A DNA stretch of 34,872 nucleotides, taken from positions 1 to 34,872 of the forward strand of contig UQBE01000019.1 in the NCBI GenBank assembly GCA_900539155.1. Reading direction: 5' to 3'. The first letter of the stretch is position 1. Each line of letters opens with the position of its first letter. A program made the translations under genes and the position numbers. The notes below the pieces were generated by a model that worked only from the letters and a program-made list of their open reading frames with translations, was not told where the DNA came from and did not search any database. Positions 25,501 to 33,565 of this stretch are shown here, one piece after another. The stretch comes from an uncultured Porphyromonas sp. GTDB lineage: Bacteria; Bacteroidota; Bacteroidia; Bacteroidales; Porphyromonadaceae.

Positions 25501-26200
25501 CCTCACGAGCCTGGAAGAAGATGTCGCCGTTCTGAGCAGTACCACGTACTACAGGAGCATGCGCACTGAGTGCACGCTCACGGAACTGACGCAGAGCCTT
25601 CTGGTCGATGAGTGGCTCGAGGTCCTCGTTAGAGAGGTACTCGATCTTCTGGATCTCGTGTGATGTGCGGAAGCCGTCGAAGAAGTGGATGAAAGGTACG
25701 CGGCTCTTGATCGCTGTGAGGTGTGCCACAGCAGCGAGGTCCATGACCTCCTGTACAGAGCCCGTACAGAGCTGTGCGAGACCCGTCATACGAGCACTCA
25801 TCACGTCCTGGTGGTCACCGAAGATAGAGAGTGCCTGCGAGGCAATCGTACGAGCGGCTACGTGGTAGACGCCTGGGAGTAGCTCACCAGCCACTTTGTA
25901 CATATTAGGAAGCATCAGGAGTAGTCCCTGAGATGCGGTAAAGGTGACACCGAGAGCACCAGCCTGTAGAGCACCGTGCATAGCACCAGCAGCACCAGCC
26001 TCGCTCTGCATCTCCTGAACCTCAACGATCTCACCGAAGATGTTCTTACGCTTTGCAGCTGCCCACTCATCGACATACTCCGCCATCGTGGAGGAGGGGG
26101 TGATAGGGTAGATAGCAGCTACCTCGCTAAACATGTAGGCGACGTGTGCGGCCGCTTGGTTGCCGTCACAGGTCATTGTCTTTTTAGTTGGATTAGCCAT
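22571..26200 (-). CDS. nifJ: Pyruvate:ferredoxin (flavodoxin) oxidoreductase
   Basis: It oxidises pyruvate with CoA to acetyl-CoA and CO2, passing electrons to ferredoxin; it is central to anaerobic energy metabolism. I place the start at 26200 (MANPTKKTMTCDGNQAAA), giving 1209 residues, the usual one-chain length. Visible parts in order are the pyruvate-binding domain (AAIYPITPSSTMAEY), the CoA-binding and EKR domains, and two [4Fe-4S] sites (CIQCNQCAFVCP and CLGCANCVNTCPG). The TPP domain comes last, with its extra cluster Cys in GACSGCGETPYVKL, then GDGWAYDIGFGGLDH and the DTEVYSNTGGQ motif. It lies 53 bases after the AAA ATPase gene and has a strong terminator. Confidence 0.98.
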   Translation of the reverse strand: MANPTKKTMTCDGNQAAAHVAYMFSEVAAIYPITPSSTMAEYVDEWAAAKRKNIFGEIVEVQEMQSEAGAAGAMHGALQAGALGVTFTASQGLLLMLPNMYKVAGELLPGVYHVAARTIASQALSIFGDHQDVMSARMTGLAQLCTGSVQEVMDLAAVAHLTAIKSRVPFIHFFDGFRTSHEIQKIEYLSNEDLEPLIDQKALRQFRERALSAHAPVVRGTAQNGDIFFQAREASNPFYDAVPAIVQDYMDQLANITGRHYHLFDYYGDPEAEHVVIAMGSVTETIRESIDYLRAQGKKVGLVAVHLYRPFSVEHFLGALPKSVKRIAVLDRTKEPGAAGDPLYLDVKNALYTQPNAPLVVGGRYGLSSKDTTPAQIIAVFDNLAMNEPKDQFTVGIVDDVTFKSLPLGKEVELESDAYEAKFFGLGADGTVGANKNSVKIIGENTNKYCQAYFAYDSKKSGGFTASHLRFGDQPIRSTYLVVRPNFVACHVPAYLRMYDVLAGLRKGGTFLLNSVWDLDSIEEHLPNHIKRYLAENEISFYMINATEIAQRIGLGNRTNTILQSAFFKISGVIPYDLAVEQMKKFIVKSYSRKGEEIVNKNFAAVDEGANVIQVPVKAEWANLPDEPAVEHTGDTDFVRNVVRVINAQKGDTLPVSAFAGREDGTWDSGTADSEKRGVSDLVPVWIEDNCIQCNQCAFVCPHATIRPFLLNEKEAQGTDVALLDATGKGFKEAGLKFRIQVNYLDCLGCANCVNTCPGNKQGKALKMVHLDEVRDKQCDWDYMRHQVTNKSYMVDVQSNVKNSQFAQPLFEYSGACSGCGETPYVKLLTQLFGTRQIVANATGCSSIYSASAPSTPYTTNDRGEGPAWANSLFEDNAEFGMGMYIASNSNRNRLVHLVKEVLEEGKEPISDELRQLLNEWVEQRFDGDASQQLSYKILPLLNAEAKGHMHYIYNLRHHFVKPSQWIIGGDGWAYDIGFGGLDHVLASGKNVNVLVLDTEVYSNTGGQSSKSTPLGAIAKFAASGKRVRKKDLGLIATTYGYVYVAQIAMGANPAQTLKVLREAEAYEGPSLVIAYSPCISHGLKGGMGNAQNEQKRAVECGYWHLWHHDPRREQEGKNPFVLDSKEPDFSKFKDFLKGEVRYASLFKMYPEIAEELANESLRSAYKRYSTYVRISSTEWENDYGPLADILDAKPEPTTPEEVHAVDLT

Positions 26201-26253
26201 TTCTGTGTATTGGTATTGATTTTTTCCTTGTGTGTTGTTGTCTGTATGTTGCT

Positions 26254-27438
26254 TTAGTAGATAAAGCCAAAGAGCCATAGCGGGATGACGTTGTCATGCC
26301 CTATGGGAATGCCTTGCACTGCGTAGTAGCGGTCTGCTCTGTATCGACCGCCGAGCTCCTTGTCAATGCGAAATTCGTAGGTCTCATCCAGGACGAAGTG
26401 CACCTGTGCCCGCCCACCGGCATTGACTTGGTGGGCATGATGTAGGTGCGTCAGGAAGAAGGTCGAGTAAAGCTCAGGACTGGTCACCGGCTCGGGGACG
26501 AGCGCGTAAGCTATGTTTGTGTTCTGTAGATAGCACATAGCCGGCTTGCGTGTGGTCGCCTCTGCACCGACGCGGTATAGCTGCGTGACGAGACCTGCAT
26601 CGGAGAGGATGTGCATATAGTTGGAGATGGTAGCGCGTGAGGCACTGATCATCTGCGAGAGCTGAGAGATATTGGGCGAGGTTGGAGCCGTGCGTCCCAA
26701 CTCGTAGAGCAGTCTACGGAGTTTGGGAAGGAGACGCTGGTCGAGGTTGCGTAGGAAGCTCACATCGACCTCCAGCATCATGTTGATATTCTTCAGTAGA
26801 TTCTCCGAATAGTTACGATCCTCAAGGAAGAAAGGGTAGTAGCCGTGGTGCGTGTAGTCCGCCAGATAGTTGAGCGGATTGACCATCCCCATGATCTCAC
26901 GGGAGATTGTCTCGTGGTCACTCAGTATCTCCTCTAGAGAGACCTGTGGGAGGTTAAGCCCCGTCTTGAGCTGTATGAACTCACGAAGCGAGAAGCCGTC
27001 TAGCCGGTAAACAGCTCCTGGCAGCTGCTCCTCGATGGGGAGTGCTGAGTCGTACTGTACGATCGAGGTGGTGTAGATAATCTGCAGGTCCGGCATCAGA
27101 CGCATACACGCTAGCAGATCTTCGTGCCACGAGGGGTACTTATAGATTTGGTCTAGCAGCAGATGCCGTCCGCCATGGTCGTAAAAGCTCTTAGCAAAGT
27201 CTACAAGCGTCTCACTCGTAAAGAGGAAGTTGTTCAGATTGACATAGAGACACTTTCTATTGAGCGACCCAAAAGTCCTCGCAGCGTAGTCTAGCAGGAA
27301 GGTGGTCTTGCCCACGCCACGACAACCATAGATGCCGATGAGCGGGGCGGAGAAGTCAATCTCGCCAAAGAGGCTGCGCTGTATCGGATTGCTCAGATTG
27401 CGCAGTAGGTAATCGTGTGTCCTATAGAGTGCTTCCAC
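26254..27438 (-). CDS. AAA ATPase with DUF4143-like C-terminus
   Basis: The protein has 394 residues. Walker A GCRGVGKT is at 38-45, and a Walker B-like LLLDQIYKYPSW lies near 93-104. A winged-helix segment (NISQLSQMISASRATISNYMHI, given here in part as SQMISASRATISNYMHI) lies at about 255-275. The C-terminal part should be a PD-(D/E)xK nuclease fold, but I see no intact E-x-K: the stretch reads YEFRIDKELGG. The end NVIPLWLFGFIY is a hallmark of this Bacteroidota family. Its function is unknown. It has a well-formed promoter. Its nearness to nifJ seems incidental. Confidence 0.88.
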   Translation of the reverse strand: MEALYRTHDYLLRNLSNPIQRSLFGEIDFSAPLIGIYGCRGVGKTTFLLDYAARTFGSLNRKCLYVNLNNFLFTSETLVDFAKSFYDHGGRHLLLDQIYKYPSWHEDLLACMRLMPDLQIIYTTSIVQYDSALPIEEQLPGAVYRLDGFSLREFIQLKTGLNLPQVSLEEILSDHETISREIMGMVNPLNYLADYTHHGYYPFFLEDRNYSENLLKNINMMLEVDVSFLRNLDQRLLPKLRRLLYELGRTAPTSPNISQLSQMISASRATISNYMHILSDAGLVTQLYRVGAEATTRKPAMCYLQNTNIAYALVPEPVTSPELYSTFFLTHLHHAHQVNAGGRAQVHFVLDETYEFRIDKELGGRYRADRYYAVQGIPIGHDNVIPLWLFGFIY

Positions 27439-27484
27439 TACTTCCTGATTGATGCTTAGATTGGGTACCTATATCTTGGTAGTA

Positions 27485-27514
27485 CAAAGGTACGCAAACT
27501 TTCCTAATTGACAA
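27485..27514 (-). promoter_or_regulatory. Promoter of the AAA ATPase gene (TTG-N19-TACCTTTG)
   Basis: On the minus strand a TTG (27512-27514) stands 19 bases before TACCTTTG (27485-27492), the best-spaced Bacteroidota promoter in the window. The leader to the ATG would be about 40 bases. Confidence 0.75.
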
Positions 27515-27852
27515 GTGCTCTTGACAAATATCTTCACGAAATGAGTGAACTGTCCGATTCGGATGACAAGATACCCCAAACGGACTAGCAAGGAGTAGGC
27601 ACCGCCTGTCACTTAGCTGAGAGCAAAATAGATACCGCTCCTAGCGGCTCTTCAGTTTCCTCCCGATAATCGAACCTTTTCCTGAGAGAAGTCACCTTTC
27701 TAAAAAAGAAGAGGCTTATCCTCCTGTGAGGATGGAGAGCTCTCCCCATGCGAGTAGCTCGCTGCTCCAGACGGGTGAACACTATCTGTGTGGCTACTGC
27801 GCCTATCTAATTAGGGTATCGCACTTGCGCGCTATCGTACCAGTGAATTTGT

Positions 27853-27860
27853 TACCTTTG
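27853..27860 (+). promoter_or_regulatory. Promoter -7 box of the MATE gene (TACCTTTG)
   Basis: It matches TAnnTTTG and ends 6 bases before the ATG at 27867, so the transcript would start at or near the start codon. The nearest upstream TTG (27825-27827) leaves 25 bases, longer than usual. Confidence 0.5.
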
Positions 27861-27866
27861 CAGACG

Positions 27867-29279
27867 ATGAGTGAGATAGAACAGGAGGCTCCTGATCAAG
27901 CCACGGACAATAAGCGTACACATGACCTGCGCACACAGCCTATCCCTAAGCTACTTTTGCGGTATGCCATACCAGCTGTGGTGGGTACGGTCGTGCAGGC
28001 ACTATATAATATTGTAGATACGATTTTCATCGGGCAGGGAAGTGGTGAGCTGGGTATCGCAGCAGTCTATATAGGCTTCCCATTGATTATCCTGCTCCTG
28101 GGCTTCAGTATGCTCGTGGGTACGGGTGCCTCTGTCGGGGTGTCGATAGCTCTAGGTCGGCGGGACTCGGACCGTGCGGACCGTATCTTGAGCAATGCGG
28201 TCTATCTGACCTTTGGCTTTTATATCCTGACGGTGACGCCGTCGATTATCTTCTTAGAGGATATCTTGCGACTGATAGGGGCGAGTGACAATATCATCCC
28301 ATTGGCAATGGACTACCTCCACATCTATCTGCCGGCCATTATCTTAAGTAATCTGACTTATGGTTACAATAATGTGATGCGCGCTTCAGGCTATCCGACG
28401 AAAGCGATGATTACAATGCTCCTCGGGGCGGTAATTAATGTAATCCTTGACTATCTCTTTATCATGCGCTTCGGATGGGGCATCAAGGGAGCTGCCTGGG
28501 CTACGGCTATTGCTATGTTCTGCACGATGGTTTTCGTGCAGTACCACTTCTTCCAGCGCTCGAGTGTGGTGCACTTCAAGAGACAGAATATGAGACCTTC
28601 GAGGTCTATCCTCCTATCTATCACCAGTGTCGGTATAGCTCCCTTTGCAATGCAGGTGGCGGGCAGCGCAGTGAGCTTCGTACTTAACAATAACTTCTCA
28701 CGCTTTGCCAGCACGGTGGCTGAAGCCGATTTATCTATAGCGACTTACGGTATCATCAATAACTACACGACACTCATCGCACTCACTATCATCGGTGTGG
28801 CGCAAGGCATGCAGCCTATCGTAGGGTACAACTATGGAGCAGGACATATCGAGCGATCACTCAGTTGCTACAAGCTCGCTGTCGGGGTCAATACGGTCAT
28901 CTCTATACTAGGCTTTGCGGCTGCCATGCTGCTACCGGAACAACTCTTTATGCTCTTTAACGCATCGCCTGAGCTAATCGAGATAGGGCAGCGGGCGATC
29001 CGAATAGTCTTCTCGGTATTCTTTGTCGTGGGCTTCCAGATTACCACTTCGCAGCTCTTCCAAAGTCTGGGGCAGAGTCGCCAAGCAATCTTCATTAGCT
29101 TGACACGGCAGATTATCTTCCTCCTACCAGCCCTGCTCATCTTACCACACTTCTACGGTATCGATGGCGTCTGGTATGCGATACCTCTGGGTGACCTCTT
29201 GGCGACAGTTGTCTCGGCGTCGATGATTATCTACTACTTTAAGAAGTGGAGAGGTGAGCAGACAGCACCTCTATCATAA
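27867..29279 (+). CDS. MATE family efflux transporter
   Basis: This inner-membrane exporter of about 470 residues has twelve predicted membrane helices in two MatE halves. The first half opens at IPKLLLRYAIPAVVGTVVQA, with the family hallmark YNIVDTIFIGQG. The second half begins near SILLSITSVGIAPFAMQV and contains GVAQGMQPIVGYNYGAG. It would use a Na+ or H+ gradient to export organic cations or drugs; the substrate is unknown. I start it at 27867, where MSEIEQEAP leads into the first helix. An upstream start at 27726 adds 47 unlikely residues. The metallophosphoesterase gene follows after 6 bases. Confidence 0.95.
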   Translation: MSEIEQEAPDQATDNKRTHDLRTQPIPKLLLRYAIPAVVGTVVQALYNIVDTIFIGQGSGELGIAAVYIGFPLIILLLGFSMLVGTGASVGVSIALGRRDSDRADRILSNAVYLTFGFYILTVTPSIIFLEDILRLIGASDNIIPLAMDYLHIYLPAIILSNLTYGYNNVMRASGYPTKAMITMLLGAVINVILDYLFIMRFGWGIKGAAWATAIAMFCTMVFVQYHFFQRSSVVHFKRQNMRPSRSILLSITSVGIAPFAMQVAGSAVSFVLNNNFSRFASTVAEADLSIATYGIINNYTTLIALTIIGVAQGMQPIVGYNYGAGHIERSLSCYKLAVGVNTVISILGFAAAMLLPEQLFMLFNASPELIEIGQRAIRIVFSVFFVVGFQITTSQLFQSLGQSRQAIFISLTRQIIFLLPALLILPHFYGIDGVWYAIPLGDLLATVVSASMIIYYFKKWRGEQTAPLS

Positions 29280-29285
29280 CCCCCT

Positions 29286-30437
29286 ATGCACGTACTCCTC
29301 TACACCCTCTTCATACAGCTCGTTGGCGTCCTCTACCTTGTATGGCGTGGCGGACAAGCAGTGCCACGTGGCTGGTGGCGACGGTCACTGCGTGGGCTGC
29401 TACTGGCCGACCTGCTCTTCGTCCTTGTGGTCGTTTTGTTGCGTCATCAGCTTTCGTCGGCGTTGCTCACCTTTAGCATCGTCTTCGTCTGCTCGTGGGC
29501 TTTCGTACTCCTATATATAGTACCGCTGGCACTCCTGCTCAATGGCGGACGACTGCTCTACAAGCGCATCACGGGGCAAACGCTTCGCGCACGGCTCGGT
29601 GACATGGAATACCAGCGAGCTAAGTGGGTTCTCTTTTTCGTAATGGTAGCAATCTCAGCTCTGATTCTTATGTATGGCTACCAGCAAGCTGCGACACCGC
29701 ACACGGTGCAGCACAAGGTGGAGCTGACCAAGCCACTGGGGGCTGATAGGGAACATCTGCGGGTGCTCTTCGTGTCGGACCTCCACTTTAGCGAAACGAT
29801 CGGCCGACCCTTTGCGGAGCGGCTCCTAGAGCTTTACAAAAAGACAGAGCCAGATCTGATGCTCGTGGGGGGAGATATCTTCGACTACTACCCCGACCCT
29901 GCCTATTTAGACAGCATCCCCGAGATTATGCAGCAGATCACACCTCCTCTGGGTAGTTACTACGTACTAGGCAATCATGAGTACCGCTCTGATATGGCAA
30001 AGAAGAAGGCTTGGATTAAACTCGTCGGGGGCATCCTCCTCGTGGACTCTATCGCAACACCTGGCGGAGCGGTGACACTCATCGGGCGGGATGACTACAC
30101 GCAGAGCGAGCGCGCTACGCTCTCTGAGTTAATCCATCAGATACCGCAAGAGAGCCAGCAGCTACCGCGCATCCTCTTCGAGCATCAGCCGAGACAGTTA
30201 GACAGTCTCGCGAGCAACGGCATCGACTTGGCACTCTATGGACATACCCACGATGGACAGATCTTCCCCTTCTCCCTACTGGTGCGTGCTTACTATCCGA
30301 TAGCGCACGGCTTCACAGAGCGATACGGCACTCCGGTCTATGTCTCCAGTGGTTATGGTGCTGCGGGGCCGGCGATGAGACTCTTTACCAATAGCGAGGT
30401 GGTCGTCTTCGATTTGTACAGCACTAGTAAGCAATAA
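29286..30437 (+). CDS. Membrane-anchored metallophosphoesterase (YaeI/YkuE-like)
   Basis: The 383 residues begin with four membrane segments (to about residue 140). A calcineurin-like phosphoesterase domain follows with all metal motifs: LFVSDLHFSE, LVGGDIFDYY, VLGNHEYRS, LFEHQPRQLD and LYGHTHDGQIFP. Relatives act on membrane-bound phosphate compounds such as UDP-diacylglucosamine-like lipids; the substrate here is not readable. The gene lies 6 bases after the MATE gene and 4 before hemH, so the three form a tight transcript. Confidence 0.93.
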   Translation: MHVLLYTLFIQLVGVLYLVWRGGQAVPRGWWRRSLRGLLLADLLFVLVVVLLRHQLSSALLTFSIVFVCSWAFVLLYIVPLALLLNGGRLLYKRITGQTLRARLGDMEYQRAKWVLFFVMVAISALILMYGYQQAATPHTVQHKVELTKPLGADREHLRVLFVSDLHFSETIGRPFAERLLELYKKTEPDLMLVGGDIFDYYPDPAYLDSIPEIMQQITPPLGSYYVLGNHEYRSDMAKKKAWIKLVGGILLVDSIATPGGAVTLIGRDDYTQSERATLSELIHQIPQESQQLPRILFEHQPRQLDSLASNGIDLALYGHTHDGQIFPFSLLVRAYYPIAHGFTERYGTPVYVSSGYGAAGPAMRLFTNSEVVVFDLYSTSKQ

Positions 30438-30441
30438 AGCC

Positions 30442-31422
30442 TTGACACAGCAGATCATACTACTGACCAATACCGGCTCTCCACGGACGGCCAACGAGGA
30501 GGATGTGCGAAGATACCTGCTGGAGTTTCTTACGGACGGGGACATTATATCCATTCCTTATCCGCTGCGGCAACTACTGGTGCGAGGTATCATAGTGCCT
30601 CGGCGGGTTCGCTACTCTGCAAGCCGGTATCGTCGGCTTGTAGCTCTCTCAGATGGAGTGATGCCTCTGACCACAGAGATGCAGCGACTCACAGCGCTGG
30701 TCGCTCAGCTGACGCAACTTCCCGCACTCTATGCGCCACGCTATGCCCAGACTAGCCGTGCTGAGTGGGGCGAGCACATTGCTCAGCTTGCCGGGACGGA
30801 CGATGTGGAGGTGCTACTACTCCCGCTCTTTCCTCAGTACACGAGAAGCAATACCGGGAGTGCGACCACCTATTTCTCAGACCTTCCGAAGCCATCGGGA
30901 GGAAGCTACAAGACCACTGTACTCACCCCTTGGGGGACGAATCAGCTTTACATAAGGAGACTCACCGAACTAGTGGCGAGTCGTGTCGATATTAGCGACG
31001 ATAGCTGTCACTACGTGGGGACTTATCACAGTATCCCAGAGAGCCATCGTAGATATGACCAAGCGCATAGCTGGGACTATCGGGCGCAATGTGTTGCAAC
31101 GCTAGAGGCCGTGACTGGCAGACTGGGTGTACCAGAGGAACGTGTCCATCTCGCCTTTCACTCCGCTATGGGGCATGGACGATGGCTACAGCCTTCGCTG
31201 ACGACTGTGCTACAAGAGCTGGTCGCTCAGGGAGTACGCCGTGTCGTCCTCTTTAGCCCTAGCTTTGTGGCTGAGTGCCTTGAGACGAAGCTCGACCTGG
31301 AGCTTGAGGCTCGTAGTCTCTTTGTCGAGGCAGGAGGAGAAGAGCTTGTCTACACCCCTTGTCTCTCGGCACACCCTGGGACGGCTGAGCTTATCGCTAG
31401 CTTGGTGGAGAGCTTACGCTGA
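30442..31422 (+). CDS. hemH: Ferrochelatase
   Basis: It inserts ferrous iron into protoporphyrin IX to make heme. The protein has 326 residues. The catalytic His196 lies in TYHSIPES (usually S-F-H-G-x-P) and Glu281 in FVAECLETKL. The opening LLTNTGSPRT and LLPLFPQYTRSNTGS are typical. The start is TTG at 30442; no ATG lies nearby in frame. No other heme pathway gene is in the window, which fits the Porphyromonas habit of taking up porphyrin or heme instead of building it. It converges on a TonB-dependent receptor gene with a 7-base gap. Confidence 0.93.
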   Translation: MTQQIILLTNTGSPRTANEEDVRRYLLEFLTDGDIISIPYPLRQLLVRGIIVPRRVRYSASRYRRLVALSDGVMPLTTEMQRLTALVAQLTQLPALYAPRYAQTSRAEWGEHIAQLAGTDDVEVLLLPLFPQYTRSNTGSATTYFSDLPKPSGGSYKTTVLTPWGTNQLYIRRLTELVASRVDISDDSCHYVGTYHSIPESHRRYDQAHSWDYRAQCVATLEAVTGRLGVPEERVHLAFHSAMGHGRWLQPSLTTVLQELVAQGVRRVVLFSPSFVAECLETKLDLELEARSLFVEAGGEELVYTPCLSAHPGTAELIASLVESLR

Positions 31423-31429
31423 GATGGAA

Positions 31430-33454
31430 TCAGTGGCTGACAACAAGCGTGAGACGGTAGTTACGCAAGGGCATAGGATAGTTGGAGATAACGTCGTATG
31501 CTTGGCTCAAAATGTTGTTGCACTCTAGCTGTAAGCGCAGGTCGTATCCATGGATGGTCCGCTCGTAGGCGAGAGCTAGGTCATTGGTGTACCACGGCTG
31601 GAGATGGTTTTCGGGGAAGTTCTCCAGCTGGCTGTATCGCTCGCCGGCATAGATAAGGTTATAGTTGAGCTGCCACCCCTTGTATTGAATGATTGCCGTT
31701 GCCGAGCCGCTATGCCAGGGGATGTAAGGAATCTGATGTCTGTAGTAGCTATCCTTAGGATTTGTAATGTTGATGGCTCTCTGATAGGTGTACTGTGTTC
31801 GTAAGGAGAGTTGCAGATTACGGACCGGTATTAGGCTCCAGGTGCACTGAGCATCGGCACCTCGGATATCCACCTTGCCTAGGTTAATCATGGTCCATCT
31901 GAACTGCTGTCCCTTGGGGTATGCGATGATTTTGTTTGTGACAAGGTTATAGTAGGCATCGACCTTGAGCTCTAAAGCGTGGAGCCACGGGCGCTGAGGC
32001 GTGAGCTGGTATTGCAGCCCAAGATTGTACTGTGTCGTGTGCTCTGGGTCTAGCTTGACATTGCCTATCTCAGTATAGTATAGGTCATTGAAGGTGGGTA
32101 GGCGGAAGCTCTGCTTATAGAAAGCGTTAAACCGCAGGTCGGTCCCTTGCCACGGCTTGATGGATAGGATAGCGGCAGGCGTTAGCTTGTGAAAGAGGGG
32201 AGCCTTGGAGAGCTTTTGTGCTTTGTCCTGAGCTAGCGTGCCGAGGAGGCTGGCCTGTGCATTGATCCAGTCATTGGTATAGGTTGAGGCGAGGGCGAGC
32301 AGGTGGGTGAAGCGGTGTGGGTAGACAAAGTCGTAGAGATTGGCGTCAAGCTTGTTCCACTGAAGGTCATAGGCCGCGGAGAGATACCAGTGGTTAATTA
32401 GCTGAAAGGCGGAAGCGACCGATCCGTATAGCTCTTGCTGCTTGTAGAGATTGTCCACCTTAAAGGCAGCAGTCGCCTCGTTACGCACGAAGTGTGTCTG
32501 ATAGTAGGCGTACTTTGCGATGGCATGTAGTCGTATGCGGTCGCTGAGCTGCTGCTCGTAGGTGGTCTGGACGAAGCTATTGTTGTCCCATAGTCGCTCG
32601 CCACGCCGCCAAACATTATTAACGATAGCACCAGGTATGCCTCGCTCGCTGTTGTAGTTGTAGAGCTTGACGAGCATCTGTCCGTCGGGTAGCCCGATGT
32701 GAAGGTTTCCTTCTAGGCGTGTAGCATTGATGTCGCCGTTGTGTCGGACAGCTGTGGTGTCGTAGGCTATCTCGTGGGTGAGGGGATTGACCTTCTTATA
32801 TCTAAACTTATACTCACCGCTGCTCTTGATCCACTCTGCGTTGAACGACATCGTGACCTTCGGCTCCAGACGATGCTCGATGAGTATGGCGGGGTTGAAA
32901 AGGTCGAAGGAGCCAGTCCGTAGGCTTGCTCTCAGATTGGTCTGCACACCATCGGTGAAAATTGGCTTGCGTGTCCTCAAGTAGACCGTACCGCTAGAGC
33001 CAAAGTCCTTGGCTGGTTGCAGATAGCTACCCTTCTGACCGTTGAAGACCTGTATCGCCTCCATATTGTCGAGAGAGTATTGACCTAAGTCAATCTGCCC
33101 ATTCTGCGCGTTGCTTAGCTCGACCCCATCGTAAAAGATACCGACGTGGTGGGTGCCCATGCTGCGTATGTTCACCGTCTTGAGTCCACCGACCCCGCCG
33201 AAGTCCTTGACCTGAACGCCCGAGAAGGAGCGAAGTGCATCGGCTATGGAGAAGGCACTCAGCGCCTTGAGTTCCTGCCCCGATAGTTGCTGAGCTGGGA
33301 TAACCCCACGCTTGTAGTCAGGCTCGCGGGGAGCGCGTACCACGACAGTCTCCAATAGGTGCGTCTGTATGGTATCGTGTGGGGAGATCTGCTGCGCATA
33401 TATATAAGGAGTGGTGACGCAGAGGAAGAGTAGCGAGAGGAGGAGTGTAGTCAT
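31430..33454 (-). CDS. TonB-dependent outer-membrane receptor
   Basis: The protein has 674 residues with a signal peptide ending YIYAQQ near residue 21. A TonB-box-like ETVVVRAP follows, then the plug domain (about 50-155, including SGVQVKDFGGVGGLKTVNIR in part, and GSSGTVYLRTR at its end). A long 22-strand-type barrel reaches the C-terminus. It lacks the N-terminal carboxypeptidase-like domain of SusC proteins and has the size of BtuB-type receptors. The last residue is His, where an aromatic residue is usual. The ligand is unknown; the neighbouring beta-propeller lipoprotein makes a cobalamin-type or a porphyrin-type substrate plausible. Confidence 0.93.
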   Translation of the reverse strand: MTTLLLSLLFLCVTTPYIYAQQISPHDTIQTHLLETVVVRAPREPDYKRGVIPAQQLSGQELKALSAFSIADALRSFSGVQVKDFGGVGGLKTVNIRSMGTHHVGIFYDGVELSNAQNGQIDLGQYSLDNMEAIQVFNGQKGSYLQPAKDFGSSGTVYLRTRKPIFTDGVQTNLRASLRTGSFDLFNPAILIEHRLEPKVTMSFNAEWIKSSGEYKFRYKKVNPLTHEIAYDTTAVRHNGDINATRLEGNLHIGLPDGQMLVKLYNYNSERGIPGAIVNNVWRRGERLWDNNSFVQTTYEQQLSDRIRLHAIAKYAYYQTHFVRNEATAAFKVDNLYKQQELYGSVASAFQLINHWYLSAAYDLQWNKLDANLYDFVYPHRFTHLLALASTYTNDWINAQASLLGTLAQDKAQKLSKAPLFHKLTPAAILSIKPWQGTDLRFNAFYKQSFRLPTFNDLYYTEIGNVKLDPEHTTQYNLGLQYQLTPQRPWLHALELKVDAYYNLVTNKIIAYPKGQQFRWTMINLGKVDIRGADAQCTWSLIPVRNLQLSLRTQYTYQRAINITNPKDSYYRHQIPYIPWHSGSATAIIQYKGWQLNYNLIYAGERYSQLENFPENHLQPWYTNDLALAYERTIHGYDLRLQLECNNILSQAYDVISNYPMPLRNYRLTLVVSH

Positions 33455-33474
33455 CGGGATAGAAACCTGTAGAT

Positions 33475-33514
33475 AAAAAGAGTAGGGGCGAACTCCCTAA
33501 GAGCCCGCCCCTAC
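33475..33514 (-). terminator. Hairpin terminator or attenuator between lipoprotein and receptor
   Basis: A 9-bp perfect stem (33482-33490 with 33506-33514, GTAGGGGCG with CGCCCCTAC) is followed on the minus strand by CTTTTTATC. It lies after the lipoprotein stop and 20 bases before the receptor ATG. It would lower or switch receptor expression from the upstream promoter. I see no separate receptor promoter. Confidence 0.78.
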
Positions 33515-33565
33515 GTAGCTGTCTAAACGGACTTGGATTAAGTTGTAGACCAGCCCTATAAAAGC

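Larger units (their letters stand above)
27439..27866. other. Divergent gap upstream of the MATE gene
   Basis: These 428 bases hold the AAA ATPase promoter and a candidate MATE promoter. I also see a TCCGATTCGGA palindrome near 27554 and a small hairpin CCGCT-CCT-AGCGG at 27635-27647. A reading frame joined to the MATE gene begins at 27726, but its 47 codons do not look like protein. I do not recognise a riboswitch. Confidence 0.6.

Noticed and set aside
27540..27850. Riboswitch upstream of the MATE gene
   Set aside because: A few small hairpins are present, but I could not match a known riboswitch core, and the promoter box lies downstream of them.
27726..27866. N-terminal extension of the MATE transporter
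   Set aside because: The 47 residues have no helix or family match and run through a likely promoter box; the start at 27867 fits the family.
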